Positions 42,955-52,870 of a DNA stretch of 64,000 nucleotides are shown here, piece after piece. The stretch lies in the NCBI RefSeq assembly GCF_000716545.1, contig NZ_JNWZ01000021.1, forward strand, positions 62,001-126,000. Direction: 5' to 3'. How positions within the stretch are numbered: the first letter of the stretch is position 1; each line of letters starts with the position of its first letter. The notes beneath the pieces were generated by a model. That model was not told where the DNA came from. It saw nothing but the letters and a program-made list of their open reading frames with translations, and did no database searches. A program made the position numbers and the translations under genes. This stretch comes from Kitasatospora phosalacinea (GTDB lineage: Bacteria > Actinomycetota > Actinomycetes > Streptomycetales > Streptomycetaceae).

Positions 42955-44048
42955 CCGGTCAGGACGCCCAGGAGGCTTGGGAAGCTGCCCATCGGCGAGC
43001 CTACGCCCGCACCGCGTGGCGGCGTGCCCTGCCCGCGGCCGGGGCGCTGACCTACCGGGCCCTGGGCCGCAGCCCCGAAGACCCCGAGCAACGGGACGCC
43101 GCCCAGGAGGACCCGGCCGCGGTGAGGCAGTGGACGGCGAAGGTGGCGCTGCCGACCGGGCTGCTGGTGGCGCTGGCGATCTGGCAGGCCGCCCGCATCG
43201 CCGACGTCCTGGTCGACGACGTGCCCCTCGCCGACGCCCAGCGGGTGCTGCGCACCAAGCGGTCGCTGTTCGCCGAGCCGCTTCCGGACGCCCCGGCCGG
43301 CACCTGGGCGGACCTGCGCGAAGGCGGGCTCGACGTGCAGGCCCGCGCCGACACCGTGCTCGCCCACCACATCGCCGCGGACGCCCGCGAGTTCACCCGG
43401 GACCCCGAGCGCCCGGCGCCGCTGCAGGTGGGTGACGCGGTGCGCGCGGTGCGTTCCGGCCCCTACCGTGACGGCGGCCCGCCCCGTTGGAGGCAGGCCG
43501 TCGACAACGCCCGGGCTGCCATCGCCCGAGCCTCCACCGCCCTGTACACCAACCCGAGGCCGCCCGGCGAGCTCGACCTCGCCCGCGCCCGCACCGGACG
43601 GCTGTGGATCCCCGACCAGGACGAGATCGACGCCGCCGCCGCTATCCACCCCACCCTGACCGCCGAACCCGACACCCCCGCCGTCCCGGGCTCCGACGGC
43701 ACCGTCTGGATCCAGCGCCTGCTGCGCCTGGCCCACGTCGATGCCACCCTGACCGCCGTCGTCCAGCACCACCTCGACCGCGCCGACCCCGCCTTCCGCC
43801 CCGGCCGGCCGCTCCCCTCCGCCCTCGGAGCCACCGGAGCAGCCCTGACCGACCTCGCCAAGGCCGCCCGCGACCTCGAACGCACCTGGGCCGACACCTC
43901 GCCGACGCTCGGCACCACCGCCTGGGAGCGCCGCCACGTCCCCGAAGCGCTGCGCCGTCACATCACCGCGCTGGAACGGGTGCTGCGGGACCTGACCGGC
44001 CTGGCCGACGCGCTGCGCGACGCCACCGCCCACCCCGGCACCCGCTGA
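42951..44048 (+). CDS. Hypothetical protein (365 aa), second of an overlapping pair
   Basis: This 365-residue mostly helical protein starts at GTG 42951 (GGAGGAG upstream at 42939-42945). One hydrophobic helix, VALPTGLLVALAIWQAARIADVLV, lies near residue 65-88. Several amphipathic helices follow (AVDNARAAIARASTALYT, LTDLAKAARDLERTWADT, ALERVLRDLTGLADALRDA). No domain is recognised. The overlap with the small Trp-rich gene suggests a two-component unit of unknown role; such pairs are often on mobile or plasmid-derived DNA, which is only a guess here. Confidence 0.7.
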   Translation: MTGQDAQEAWEAAHRRAYARTAWRRALPAAGALTYRALGRSPEDPEQRDAAQEDPAAVRQWTAKVALPTGLLVALAIWQAARIADVLVDDVPLADAQRVLRTKRSLFAEPLPDAPAGTWADLREGGLDVQARADTVLAHHIAADAREFTRDPERPAPLQVGDAVRAVRSGPYRDGGPPRWRQAVDNARAAIARASTALYTNPRPPGELDLARARTGRLWIPDQDEIDAAAAIHPTLTAEPDTPAVPGSDGTVWIQRLLRLAHVDATLTAVVQHHLDRADPAFRPGRPLPSALGATGAALTDLAKAARDLERTWADTSPTLGTTAWERRHVPEALRRHITALERVLRDLTGLADALRDATAHPGTR

Positions 44049-44459
44049 CGGACCACCCGGCCGGAGAGGTGGACGGCGTGCCGGTGCGGGTGCGGTCCCC
44101 GTCGTCTTCGGCGGGGGCCGTCGGGGAGGCGGGGGCGCCGTCGCGGCCGGCGGTCAGGGGCAGTTCTCGTCGATCTTGTACTGGAGGGCTCTGGGGCAGT
44201 CGTGCCGGCCGAGGCGGACGCGGACGAGGAGCCCGCCGTCGACCAGGTCCTCCCGGTTGTCGGGCGCCCGCTGCCCGCCGAGCGCCCGCCGTTCCTGGAA
44301 CCGGCCACCGACGCGCCCGCCCCGCCGACAGCCCGACGCGCGCCCGTCCAGCGGGCCTGACCCCGCACCGGCCGCGCCGCCGGTCGCGCCCGAGCCGCTG
44401 CCACCGCTGCGCGCTGTGCAACTTCTTCGGCGGGGAACCGTCCTGGGTCAGATCACCGG
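44049..44459. other. Gap with a weak 52-codon frame
   Basis: A plus-strand frame 44202-44360 (GTG start, VPAEADADEEPAVDQVLPVVGRP then Pro/Ala-rich) could be a gene fragment. There is no good ribosome-binding site. Nothing else is seen. Confidence 0.3.
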
Positions 44460-45236
44460 TCAGGCGGCCGGTGCGAACGCGGTGATCGCGTCGACGAGTG
44501 CGTCGGGGGCTTCGAGCGGGATGAGGTGCCCGGTGTTCGCGATCACGGTGAACCGCGCTCCGGAGAGGTAGGGGAGGAGGTTGCGGCGCAGCACGTCGAC
44601 GGGTTCGACGCGGTCGTGCTCGCCGGCGACGACGAGGGTCGGGACGCTGATCATGCGGGCGTGTTCGGTGATGTCCTCGGCGATGCCGCGCAGCGGCCAT
44701 TCCGTGCGCGCCGCCTCGGCGCCGGCCCGGGAGTCCGCGCCGATCTGTGCTTTGACTTGCGTCGGCAGGTCGGTGGCGGTCAGGACGGTGTCCCTCGCGC
44801 CGGCGACGGACTCTTCGGTGTCGTAGGCGTGGGAGAGGAACTCGCGGTACTCGGCGGTGATCCCCGCGGCCGGCCTGGCCGGCCCTGATCCGACGAGGAC
44901 CACCCGCCGCAGACGGGCGGGTCGCGTCGCGGCGACGAGCTGCGCCACCTTGCCGCCCATGGAGTGCCCGACGAGGACGTGGTCGTCGATTCCGGCGTCG
45001 GCGAGGACGGCGACGGTGTCATCGGCGAGTTGGCGGAGCGTGTAGGGACCGGGGAGCGTGTTCGAACGGCTCCACCCGCGGAAGTCGACCGCGAGCGTGT
45101 CGCGGCCCGGCAGGCGGTCCACGACCAGGTCCCAGGTGCGGGCGGATCCGCCCCAGTAGTGCAGGAAGACCAGGGTCGGACCCGTACCCCTGCGATGGTC
45201 GTATGCGGGCAGGGAAGGGTGCTGCGTGCTGGTCAT
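44460..45236 (-). CDS. Alpha/beta hydrolase
   Basis: This 258-residue hydrolase has LVFLHYWGGSARTWD (HG-type oxyanion region), VDFRGWSRSN, and the nucleophile elbow VGHSMGGKVAQLVAA at about 93-107. The acid lies near VVAGEHDRVEPVD and the catalytic His in NTGHLIPLEAPD. ATG 45236 follows GAAGGATC. It is divergent from an AraC regulator across 130 bp and is the probable target of that regulator. Substrate unknown; sequence is like lactonase/chloroperoxidase-type members. Confidence 0.9.
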   Translation of the reverse strand: MTSTQHPSLPAYDHRRGTGPTLVFLHYWGGSARTWDLVVDRLPGRDTLAVDFRGWSRSNTLPGPYTLRQLADDTVAVLADAGIDDHVLVGHSMGGKVAQLVAATRPARLRRVVLVGSGPARPAAGITAEYREFLSHAYDTEESVAGARDTVLTATDLPTQVKAQIGADSRAGAEAARTEWPLRGIAEDITEHARMISVPTLVVAGEHDRVEPVDVLRRNLLPYLSGARFTVIANTGHLIPLEAPDALVDAITAFAPAA

Positions 45237-45366
45237 GCGGGGATCCTTCGGTCGCGCTTGCGGCTGGTTTCTCGTTGGTTCCATTGGACCGTCGGGCGCG
45301 GAAGGGGACATCGGCACGATCGGACGGCTGATGGTGAAAACTGGACTCGTGGCAACCATCCGGCAC

Positions 45367-46176
45367 ATGACCTACCAGCCCGTCGACCGCGGGGCCTCGT
45401 CAGTCGAGGTGATGACGTTCGAACGGCTCCGGGGCATCAACGACCGCGGTACGCAACGAGCCGACTTCCACGTCCTCGCTCTCGTCGACGAAGGGGACGG
45501 CAAGGTCACGGTCGACTTCGTCTCCCACCCGCTCTCGGCGCGGACCGCGGTGTGGATCCCGCCCGGCGCAGTGCACCGCTGGGACGACGTCGCCCGCGTC
45601 GCGGGACACCTGGTGCTCTTCGTCCCGACCGCGCCGGTGACGCACCGCACGCGCGAGCTGGTCGCCTCTCCCGATCTCGTCGCCCGGTGGCCGGTGCCCG
45701 CCGGGGCCTGGCCGTTCGTCGACGCGGCGCGTAGGCACCTCGTCCTCGAGGCGGCCGCCCTGGCCGGCGACCCGTCGACGGAGCTGCCCGCGATCCTGCT
45801 GTCCGCACTGATCACCCGCGTCGAGCCCCCGCACTCCAGGGCGCACTCGGCGAACCCGACGTTCCAGCTGTTCCGCTCGAGCGTCGAGGCGCACTTCCGG
45901 ACCCACCACGACGTCGGCCACTACGCGGCCACGCTCGGATTCGCCCCGCGCACCCTGACCCGGGCCGTGCAGCAGGTCACCGGGCGTACCGCGAAGGCGT
46001 ACATCGTGGAGCGGATCGTGCTCGAGGCGAAGCGCCTGCTGGCCCACGACCGCGTCACCGCGGCGCGATGCGCGAGCGAACTCGGGTTCCCGGACCCGTC
46101 CAACTTCTCGCTCTTCTTCCTGAACGCGACGGGTCTGCGCCCAGGCGCCTGGCAGGCGGCGACGATCCTCGACTGA
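45367..46176 (+). CDS. AraC-family transcriptional regulator
   Basis: This 269-residue regulator has an N-terminal cupin-like sensing part (FHVLALVDEGDGKVTVDF...RTAVWIPPGAVHRW) and a C-terminal double helix-turn-helix from about 170: HYAATLGFAPRTLTRAVQQVTGRTAKAYIVERIVLEAKRLLAHDRVTAARCASELGFPDPSNFSLFF. The second motif matches the AraC signature. It is divergent from the alpha/beta hydrolase, so it probably activates that gene in response to the hydrolase substrate or product. Confidence 0.92.
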   Translation: MTYQPVDRGASSVEVMTFERLRGINDRGTQRADFHVLALVDEGDGKVTVDFVSHPLSARTAVWIPPGAVHRWDDVARVAGHLVLFVPTAPVTHRTRELVASPDLVARWPVPAGAWPFVDAARRHLVLEAAALAGDPSTELPAILLSALITRVEPPHSRAHSANPTFQLFRSSVEAHFRTHHDVGHYAATLGFAPRTLTRAVQQVTGRTAKAYIVERIVLEAKRLLAHDRVTAARCASELGFPDPSNFSLFFLNATGLRPGAWQAATILD

Positions 46177-46405
46177 CAGTGAGGATGTGACGTGGTGATG
46201 TTGCCGGTGGGCCTGACAGGCCAGCGGCGGAGGCCGCGCGTCGGATCCTTCAGGAGGCGCCCCCTCCCATTTTTGGTCCGGACACGTCATCCTGGTCTCC
46301 CGTGCCGCGCCCCGGCCCGGCCCGTCCGTGCATCGTCCTGCCCCCGTACCGCCGTAGCACTTCGCTCGCCCCGCCAGGCAGTCCCACCGACCAGAGGAGC
46401 CGACC

Positions 46406-46720
46406 ATGCGGATGTCCATCGCACGCGCGCTGACGGGGATGGCCGTCGTGGCAGCCGTCGTCGTGCCCGCCGGCACCAGCGAGGCGGTGGTACCGCCCGA
46501 ACACGCCGTCATCGTCTGCCAGAGTGCGAGTTTCTACGCCAACTACGACAGCGCGTCGGGGCCGGTGGGGCTGGTACGGGTGCTCGGCTACGGCAACAAG
46601 GTCGGCCACACCAGGGGTGTGCACCCGGTCTACAACGGCTGGGCGGCGACGTTCGACTTCGGCAAGGGCGACTGGGGCTACGTCCGCAACGAGTGCCTGG
46701 GCGGGTACGGCTCCTGGTGA
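46406..46720 (+). CDS. Small secreted SH3-like protein
   Basis: This 104-residue protein has a signal peptide (ALTGMAVVAAVVVPAGTSEA). The mature part of about 77 residues (VICQSASFYANYDSASGPVGLVRVLGYGNKVGH, then GWAATFDFGKGDWGYVRNECLGG) resembles a bacterial SH3 domain closed by one disulfide (C...C). ATG 46406 follows GAGGAG. A second SH3-like gene follows in the same direction, suggesting a duplicated secreted wall-binding pair. Confidence 0.75.
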   Translation: MRMSIARALTGMAVVAAVVVPAGTSEAVVPPEHAVIVCQSASFYANYDSASGPVGLVRVLGYGNKVGHTRGVHPVYNGWAATFDFGKGDWGYVRNECLGGYGSW

Positions 46721-46776
46721 CGCCCGGCGCGCACCGACCGTCCCCCCGGCCCGTACCCGACGAAGGAGAACTCCCC

Positions 46777-47067
46777 GTGACTGCATCCCGCACCCTCCTG
46801 CGCGTCGCCGCGAGCGCCTGCGTCCTCGTGACGGCGGCGACGGCCGCGGCCGGCACCGCCGCGGCGGCCAACGGCACCGTCGGGCACCGCGAGACCGTCT
46901 GCGCCCAGGACCTGTACGTCCGCACCGCACCGGGCGGCGCCTGGACGGGCACCCTGTACACCGGTCAGACGTTCACGGTCGAACGCGTCCAGAGCGGCTG
47001 GGTGTACGGCTTCGCCTACGGCGACATCAACCGGCACGGCTGGGTGCAGGACGGCTGGTTCTGCTGA
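46777..47067 (+). CDS. Small secreted SH3-domain protein
   Basis: This 96-residue protein starts at GTG 46777 behind GAAGGAGAA. Its signal peptide is LLRVAASACVLVTAATAAAGTAAAA. The mature domain VCAQDLYVRTAPGGAWTGTLYTGQTFTVERVQSGWVYGFAYG...GWVQDGWFC has the SH3b pattern (LxVRxxPxG...GxxVxV...W..V), with terminal Cys residues able to pair. It probably binds cell wall; no catalytic domain is present. Confidence 0.82.
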   Translation: MTASRTLLRVAASACVLVTAATAAAGTAAAANGTVGHRETVCAQDLYVRTAPGGAWTGTLYTGQTFTVERVQSGWVYGFAYGDINRHGWVQDGWFC

Positions 47068-47116
47068 ACGCCTCCCGCTCGGGGCACCGCCGGCACCGTC
47101 GAGGAGTACGCGACGT

Positions 47117-47436
47117 TCAACCCATTGAGCCTTTTCGGCGGTGCAGCTCAAGGGTGAGGACCGCCTTGGCTGCCGACGTCGGCCAGTTCGGGCTGCGGCG
47201 TGCGTGCTGGAAGATTCGCCGGCGTTCGAGGGTGGCGGCGCCGCGCTCGACCGGGTGGCGGAGCCGGGCATGGGCTCGGTTCAACGACCTTTGTCCGGCG
47301 GTGGGTTCCTTGCCGGGCGGGCGCCTGGTGGGAACGGCGACCGTGCTGCCGGCGCCGGTGTGCGCCATGTCGGCCAGGGCCGGGATGCGGGGCCTGGCGC
47401 AGGTCTTGGCGATTCGGGAGCCCTGTCCGTTCTTCC
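47117..47436 (-). pseudogene. IS5-type (DDE_4-like) transposase 3' relic
   Basis: The minus-strand frame reads RIAKTCARPRIPALADMAHTGAG, then NRAHARLRHPVERGAATLERRRIFQHARRSPNWPTSAAKAVLTLELHRR, the C-terminal end of a DDE transposase including the final catalytic Glu (VERG). Sequence before about 47436 no longer matches, so the 5' half is missing. Confidence 0.75.
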
Positions 47437-49539
<2,103 letters not shown>

Positions 49540-49546
49540 ACCGGGT

Positions 49547-49582
49547 GGCGGCACGCTCACGGGAGGCGGCACGCTCACGGGA
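49547..49582. repeat. 18-bp tandem direct repeat
   Basis: GGCGGCACGCTCACGGGA occurs twice in tandem (49547-49564, 49565-49582), 8 bases after the kinase stop and at the edge of two broken genes. Confidence 0.9.
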
Positions 49583-49619
49583 GGAGCGGTCGCCCCTCCC
49601 GGGGGAAGGTTCCGCCGGC

Positions 49620-49726
49620 GCGGCGGGCAGGGCGCCGACCGAGTGGACCAGTCGGCCGACCGAGGCACCGGCCAGCAGCCGCAGGCACTGCCGCTCGTCC
49701 AGTTGCGCCACGGTGTCGGGTGTCAT
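49620..49726 (-). pseudogene. N-terminal fragment of a pyridoxamine-phosphate-oxidase-like gene
   Basis: ATG 49726 opens [34 protein letters not shown], the N-terminal segment of the actinomycete flavin/F420-binding split-barrel (PPOX) family. The text then loses similarity near 49620 and runs into the 18-bp repeat. Only about 36 codons remain, so the gene is inactive. Such proteins often sit in DevR-controlled islands. Confidence 0.65.
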
Positions 49727-49795
49727 GCCCCCATGCTCGTGCGGCGCCCGTCGGCGGGGGAGGGGTCGATGGCCCCCGGGCGGCGGCCGACCGGC

Positions 49796-50342
49796 TCAGC
49801 GCCCGGGACGCCCGGCCTCGTGGCCCTGGGCGGCCAGGGTCTGGGTGGCGATGACGGCGGCCTGCACCCGGCGCTCCACGCCGAGCTTGGCGAGCAGCCG
49901 GGAGATGTGGTTCTTCACCGTCTTCGCCGGGGTCGAGCATGGACTGCCCGGAGGCCACGGTCCGCACCGCGGAGACCAGGTCGGTGCCGCTGATCTGCTT
50001 GAGGACGTAGCCGGCGGCCCCGGCCATGATCGAGTCGAGCAGCGCCTCCTCGTCGTCGAAGGAGGTGAGCATCAGGCAGGCGAGGTCGGGCATGCGCGAG
50101 CGCAGTTCGCGGCAGACCGTCACGCCGTCGCCGTCCGGCAGCCGCATGTCCAGGATCGCGACGTCGGGCCGCAGGGCGGGGACGCGGGCGACGGCCTGCT
50201 CGGCGGTGGCGGCCTCGCCGATCACGGTCAGGTCGGGCTCGGCGTCCAGCAGGTCGTGCACGCCCCGGCGGACCACCTCGTGGTCGTCGAGGAGGAACAC
50301 CCTGACGGGCGCGGTCGACTTCTCCGGTGCGCTGTCGGTCAT
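49796..50342 (-). pseudogene. DevR/NarL-type response regulator with internal deletion
   Basis: ATG 50342 opens an intact receiver: [20 protein letters not shown], phospho-acceptor Asp in [26 protein letters not shown], and Lys in GYVLKQISG. After [11 protein letters not shown] (near 49935) the frame shifts directly into DNA that, in another frame, encodes [28 protein letters not shown] and ends at TGA 49796. About 50 residues, including the linker and first half of the LuxR helix-turn-helix, are missing. The read-through frame gives about 120 unrelated residues. DNA binding should be lost. Confidence 0.85.
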
Positions 50343-50776
50343 CGCTTCTCCGCACTCCTGGCCCCGGCACCGGACTGTGCGGGCGACGTTCGGCACGAGT
50401 CTGTCGCACGCGGGGGCGCGCCGGTAGGGCCGGAGGTCCCGGCCGCAGCGGAACCGGTGCCCGTCGTCCGCCCGCCGGACGTCGTCCGGCGTCCCGACGG
50501 ACGACGTCCGGCCCGCCGCGCAGCGGGCGTCGGGCGAACCGCGCGGCCGCGGTCCGGGACCACCGGGACACGAGCCCGGGACCGCCGGCGCCGGAACCGG
50601 GGCCCCAGGTCCCTGGGACGACCCCCGACCCCGGTCCGAGGATCTTCACCGTGGGCGACCGGTTCGGCCGGACACCCGCCCCGGCCCCCGCATCCGGCGG
50701 AGGAGCCCGGGGCCCGGTCGTCCGCAACCCCGTCGCGGCGCCCACCACCGTCCGACACACCAGGAAGGACACCGCC
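50343..50776. other. Divergent gap with hairpin, upstream of hpf
   Basis: No gene is seen in 434 bp. It holds a 14-bp perfect hairpin (50475-50488 with 50498-50511) and GGTCCCTGGGAC (50607-50618), a dyad that may be a regulator site for the ribosome-hibernation gene. Confidence 0.45.
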
Positions 50777-51541
50777 ATGAGCCTGCGGACCCGACCCGAC
50801 ACCGAGATCGCGGTGACGACCCGCGGCGAGGTCACCCTCGCCGCGCCCGACTACGCCCGGACGAAGCTGCTCGCCGTCCTCGCCCGGCTCGACGAGCCGG
50901 TCCTCGCCGTCCGGGTGAAGCTCACCCAGGAGCCCCACCACGCGGTCGCCAAGCCGTCGATCGCCCAGGCCACGGTCGACCTGAACGGCCGCCCCGTGCG
51001 CGCCCACGTGGCCGCCGCCACCATGCAGGAGGCCGTCGACCTCCTGCACGAGCGGCTCCGGGCCAGGATCGCCCGGCTGCGCGGTCGGCGCGGTCACGGC
51101 CGGATCGCCGAACGGACCGCCGCCGGGCAAGAACACCGGCCGCAGCGCCGCGAGTTGGACGGCGAGGACCGCCGCGTCGTGCGGCACAAGTCCTACGGTC
51201 TGGCGCGGCGCACCACGTGGGAAGCGGTGCTGGAGATGGAGGCGATGGACTACGACTTCCACCTCTACACCGACGCGACGACCGGCTGCGACAGCGTCGT
51301 CCACCACGACGGGGCGGCGGGGACGTACCGGATCGCCACCGCCGGAGCAGCGCCGCAGGCCGAACCGGACATCCCGGTGAGCCACCACGCCGCGCCCGAA
51401 CTGACCGTCGCCGAAGCGGTCCGGCGGCTCGACCTGACCGGTCTGCCGTTCGTCTTCTTCACCGACGGCGCCGGCGGCCGCGGCAACGTCCTGTACCACC
51501 GCTACGACGGCCACTACGGCCTCATCACGCCCGCGCGGTGA
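50777..51541 (+). CDS. Long ribosome hibernation factor (HPF/RaiA-like)
   Basis: This 254-residue protein has an N-terminal S30AE-like domain (about 8-95: TEIAVTTRGEVTLAAPDYARTKLLAVL...TMQEAVDLLHERLRARIARLR). It then has two copies of the C-terminal HPF/sigma-54-modulation domain: VRHKSYGLARRTTWEAVLEMEAMDYDFHLYTDA and ELTVAEAVRRLDLTGLPFVFFTDGAGGRGNVLYHRYDGHYGLI. Double-C-domain forms are typical of actinomycete dormancy islands. It would store ribosomes as inactive dimers during oxygen limitation. ATG 50777 follows AGGAAGGAC. A very long hairpin follows. Confidence 0.88.
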   Translation: MSLRTRPDTEIAVTTRGEVTLAAPDYARTKLLAVLARLDEPVLAVRVKLTQEPHHAVAKPSIAQATVDLNGRPVRAHVAAATMQEAVDLLHERLRARIARLRGRRGHGRIAERTAAGQEHRPQRRELDGEDRRVVRHKSYGLARRTTWEAVLEMEAMDYDFHLYTDATTGCDSVVHHDGAAGTYRIATAGAAPQAEPDIPVSHHAAPELTVAEAVRRLDLTGLPFVFFTDGAGGRGNVLYHRYDGHYGLITPAR

Positions 51542-51555
51542 CGGCCGCGACGGAA

Positions 51556-51610
51556 GGAAGGGCCCTGGTGCCGCACCCGCTTCGAGCGGGTGCGGCACCA
51601 GGGCCCTTCC
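51556..51610 (+). terminator. 26-bp perfect hairpin after hpf
   Basis: Arms 51556-51581 and 51585-51610 pair without a mismatch around a TCG loop. It starts 15 bases after the stop. It is exceptionally long and has no T-run. Confidence 0.8.
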
Positions 51611-51784
51611 GCGCCGAATCCGCCGTGCGGTGGAAGGGCGACCGGTGGCGGGCCGAGCGAGGACCTTCGGCGCCCGCCGGGTACTGCCCGGCCCATGCCC
51701 CGGGGCCCGGCCCGGGGCGAACCTGCCGGGGACGAGCCGGGCGCACGGGTGCCCGGACGAACCCCGACCCCTGGAGGTCGCACC

Positions 51785-52651
51785 ATGTCCGATTCCGTTT
51801 CCGTCGTGGTCGTCGGTGTCGACGGGTCCGCCGAGAGCGCCGCGGCGGCCCGCTGGGCGGCGTCCGACGCCCTGCGGCGCCGCGTCCCCCTGCGGCTGGT
51901 GCACGTGGTGCCAGAGGGGGGCGGCCTGCCGCACCCGGAGGCGGCCGGAGAGCGGCTGCCGGACTTCGCGGTGGCGCTCCGGGCGGAGTTCGCGCACGCG
52001 CTGCCGCAGTTGGACGTCTCCTGCGAGGCGGTCCCCGGACACCCGTGGTCCACGCTGGTCGCCGCCGGGGAGCGGGCGGGGCTGCTGGTGCTCGGCTCCA
52101 CGGGGCCGGGCGTGGTCACCGGGCGGCTCCTGGGGTCCGTCGCACTGCGCGCCGCGGGGGAGGCGCGGTGCCCCGTCGTCCTGGTCCCGGTGGGCGCCGC
52201 CGGCCCGGACGGCGGGAGCGGCGGGGTGGTGGTGGGTCTGCGGGGCGAGCGGCAGTCGGACGCCGTCCTGGAGTTCGCCTTCGAGGAGGCCGCGCGGCGC
52301 GGAGCCCCGTTGCGGGCGCTGGAGGGCCGGGTCGAACCGGACGCGCCGCTGCGGACCGACGCGCCGGTCGGCCCGGAGGAGATCCGCCGGTCCCTGGTGG
52401 AGTCCAGGACGGTGCGCCTGCGGGACGCGCTGGCCCACTGGCGGGGGAAGTTCCCCGAGGTGCGCACCGAGGCGGAGGTCTCCGGCCGGGGCGCGGCCCG
52501 GACCCTGCTGGAGGCGTCGCGCGGCGCGGACCTGCTGGTCCTGGGCCGGCGCGCGCCCGCGCACCCGATGGCCGCGCCGAAGCCGGGGCCGGTGGCGCAC
52601 GCGGTCATCCACCACGCCCACGGCCCGGTGGCGGTCGTCCCGCACGACTGA
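51785..52651 (+). CDS. Universal stress protein, tandem UspA domains
   Basis: This 288-residue protein has two UspA domains. Domain 1: VVVVGVDGSAESAAAARWAA ... LLVLGSTGPGVVTGRLLGSVALRAAGEARCPVVLVP, with the ATP-binding G-2x-G-9x-G-S/T pattern. Domain 2: VVVGLRGERQSDAVLEFAFEEA ... LLVLGRRAPAHPM...AVIHHAHGPVAVVPHD, whose nucleotide loop is less complete. Paired-domain Usp proteins are typical DevR-regulon members. It lies between two long hairpins, so it is probably a single-gene transcript. Confidence 0.92.
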   Translation: MSDSVSVVVVGVDGSAESAAAARWAASDALRRRVPLRLVHVVPEGGGLPHPEAAGERLPDFAVALRAEFAHALPQLDVSCEAVPGHPWSTLVAAGERAGLLVLGSTGPGVVTGRLLGSVALRAAGEARCPVVLVPVGAAGPDGGSGGVVVGLRGERQSDAVLEFAFEEAARRGAPLRALEGRVEPDAPLRTDAPVGPEEIRRSLVESRTVRLRDALAHWRGKFPEVRTEAEVSGRGAARTLLEASRGADLLVLGRRAPAHPMAAPKPGPVAHAVIHHAHGPVAVVPHD

Positions 52652-52701
52652 ACCGGACGGCGGCCGCGGCCGGGGCCCGCGCGGTCCCGGCCGCCCGCGC
52701 G

Positions 52702-52756
52702 CCGCCCGGCCGAAGGTCCCGGGTGCGCCGGGCGCCCGGGACCTTCGGCCGGGCGG
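52702..52756 (+). terminator. 22-bp perfect hairpin after usp
   Basis: Arms 52702-52723 and 52735-52756 pair perfectly around an 11-base loop. The right arm contains GGGACCTTCGG, a sequence seen again in other promoter regions of this island. Confidence 0.8.
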
Positions 52757-52870
52757 GGTACCCCATCCGGCGCATCCCCGGGAGGAACGGGCGCGGAAGG
52801 CTGAGGAACGAAGGCGCGAGCGACCCGCGAAGGCGCCTGATCCCGGACGACGATCCGAAAGGTGGTCAGC

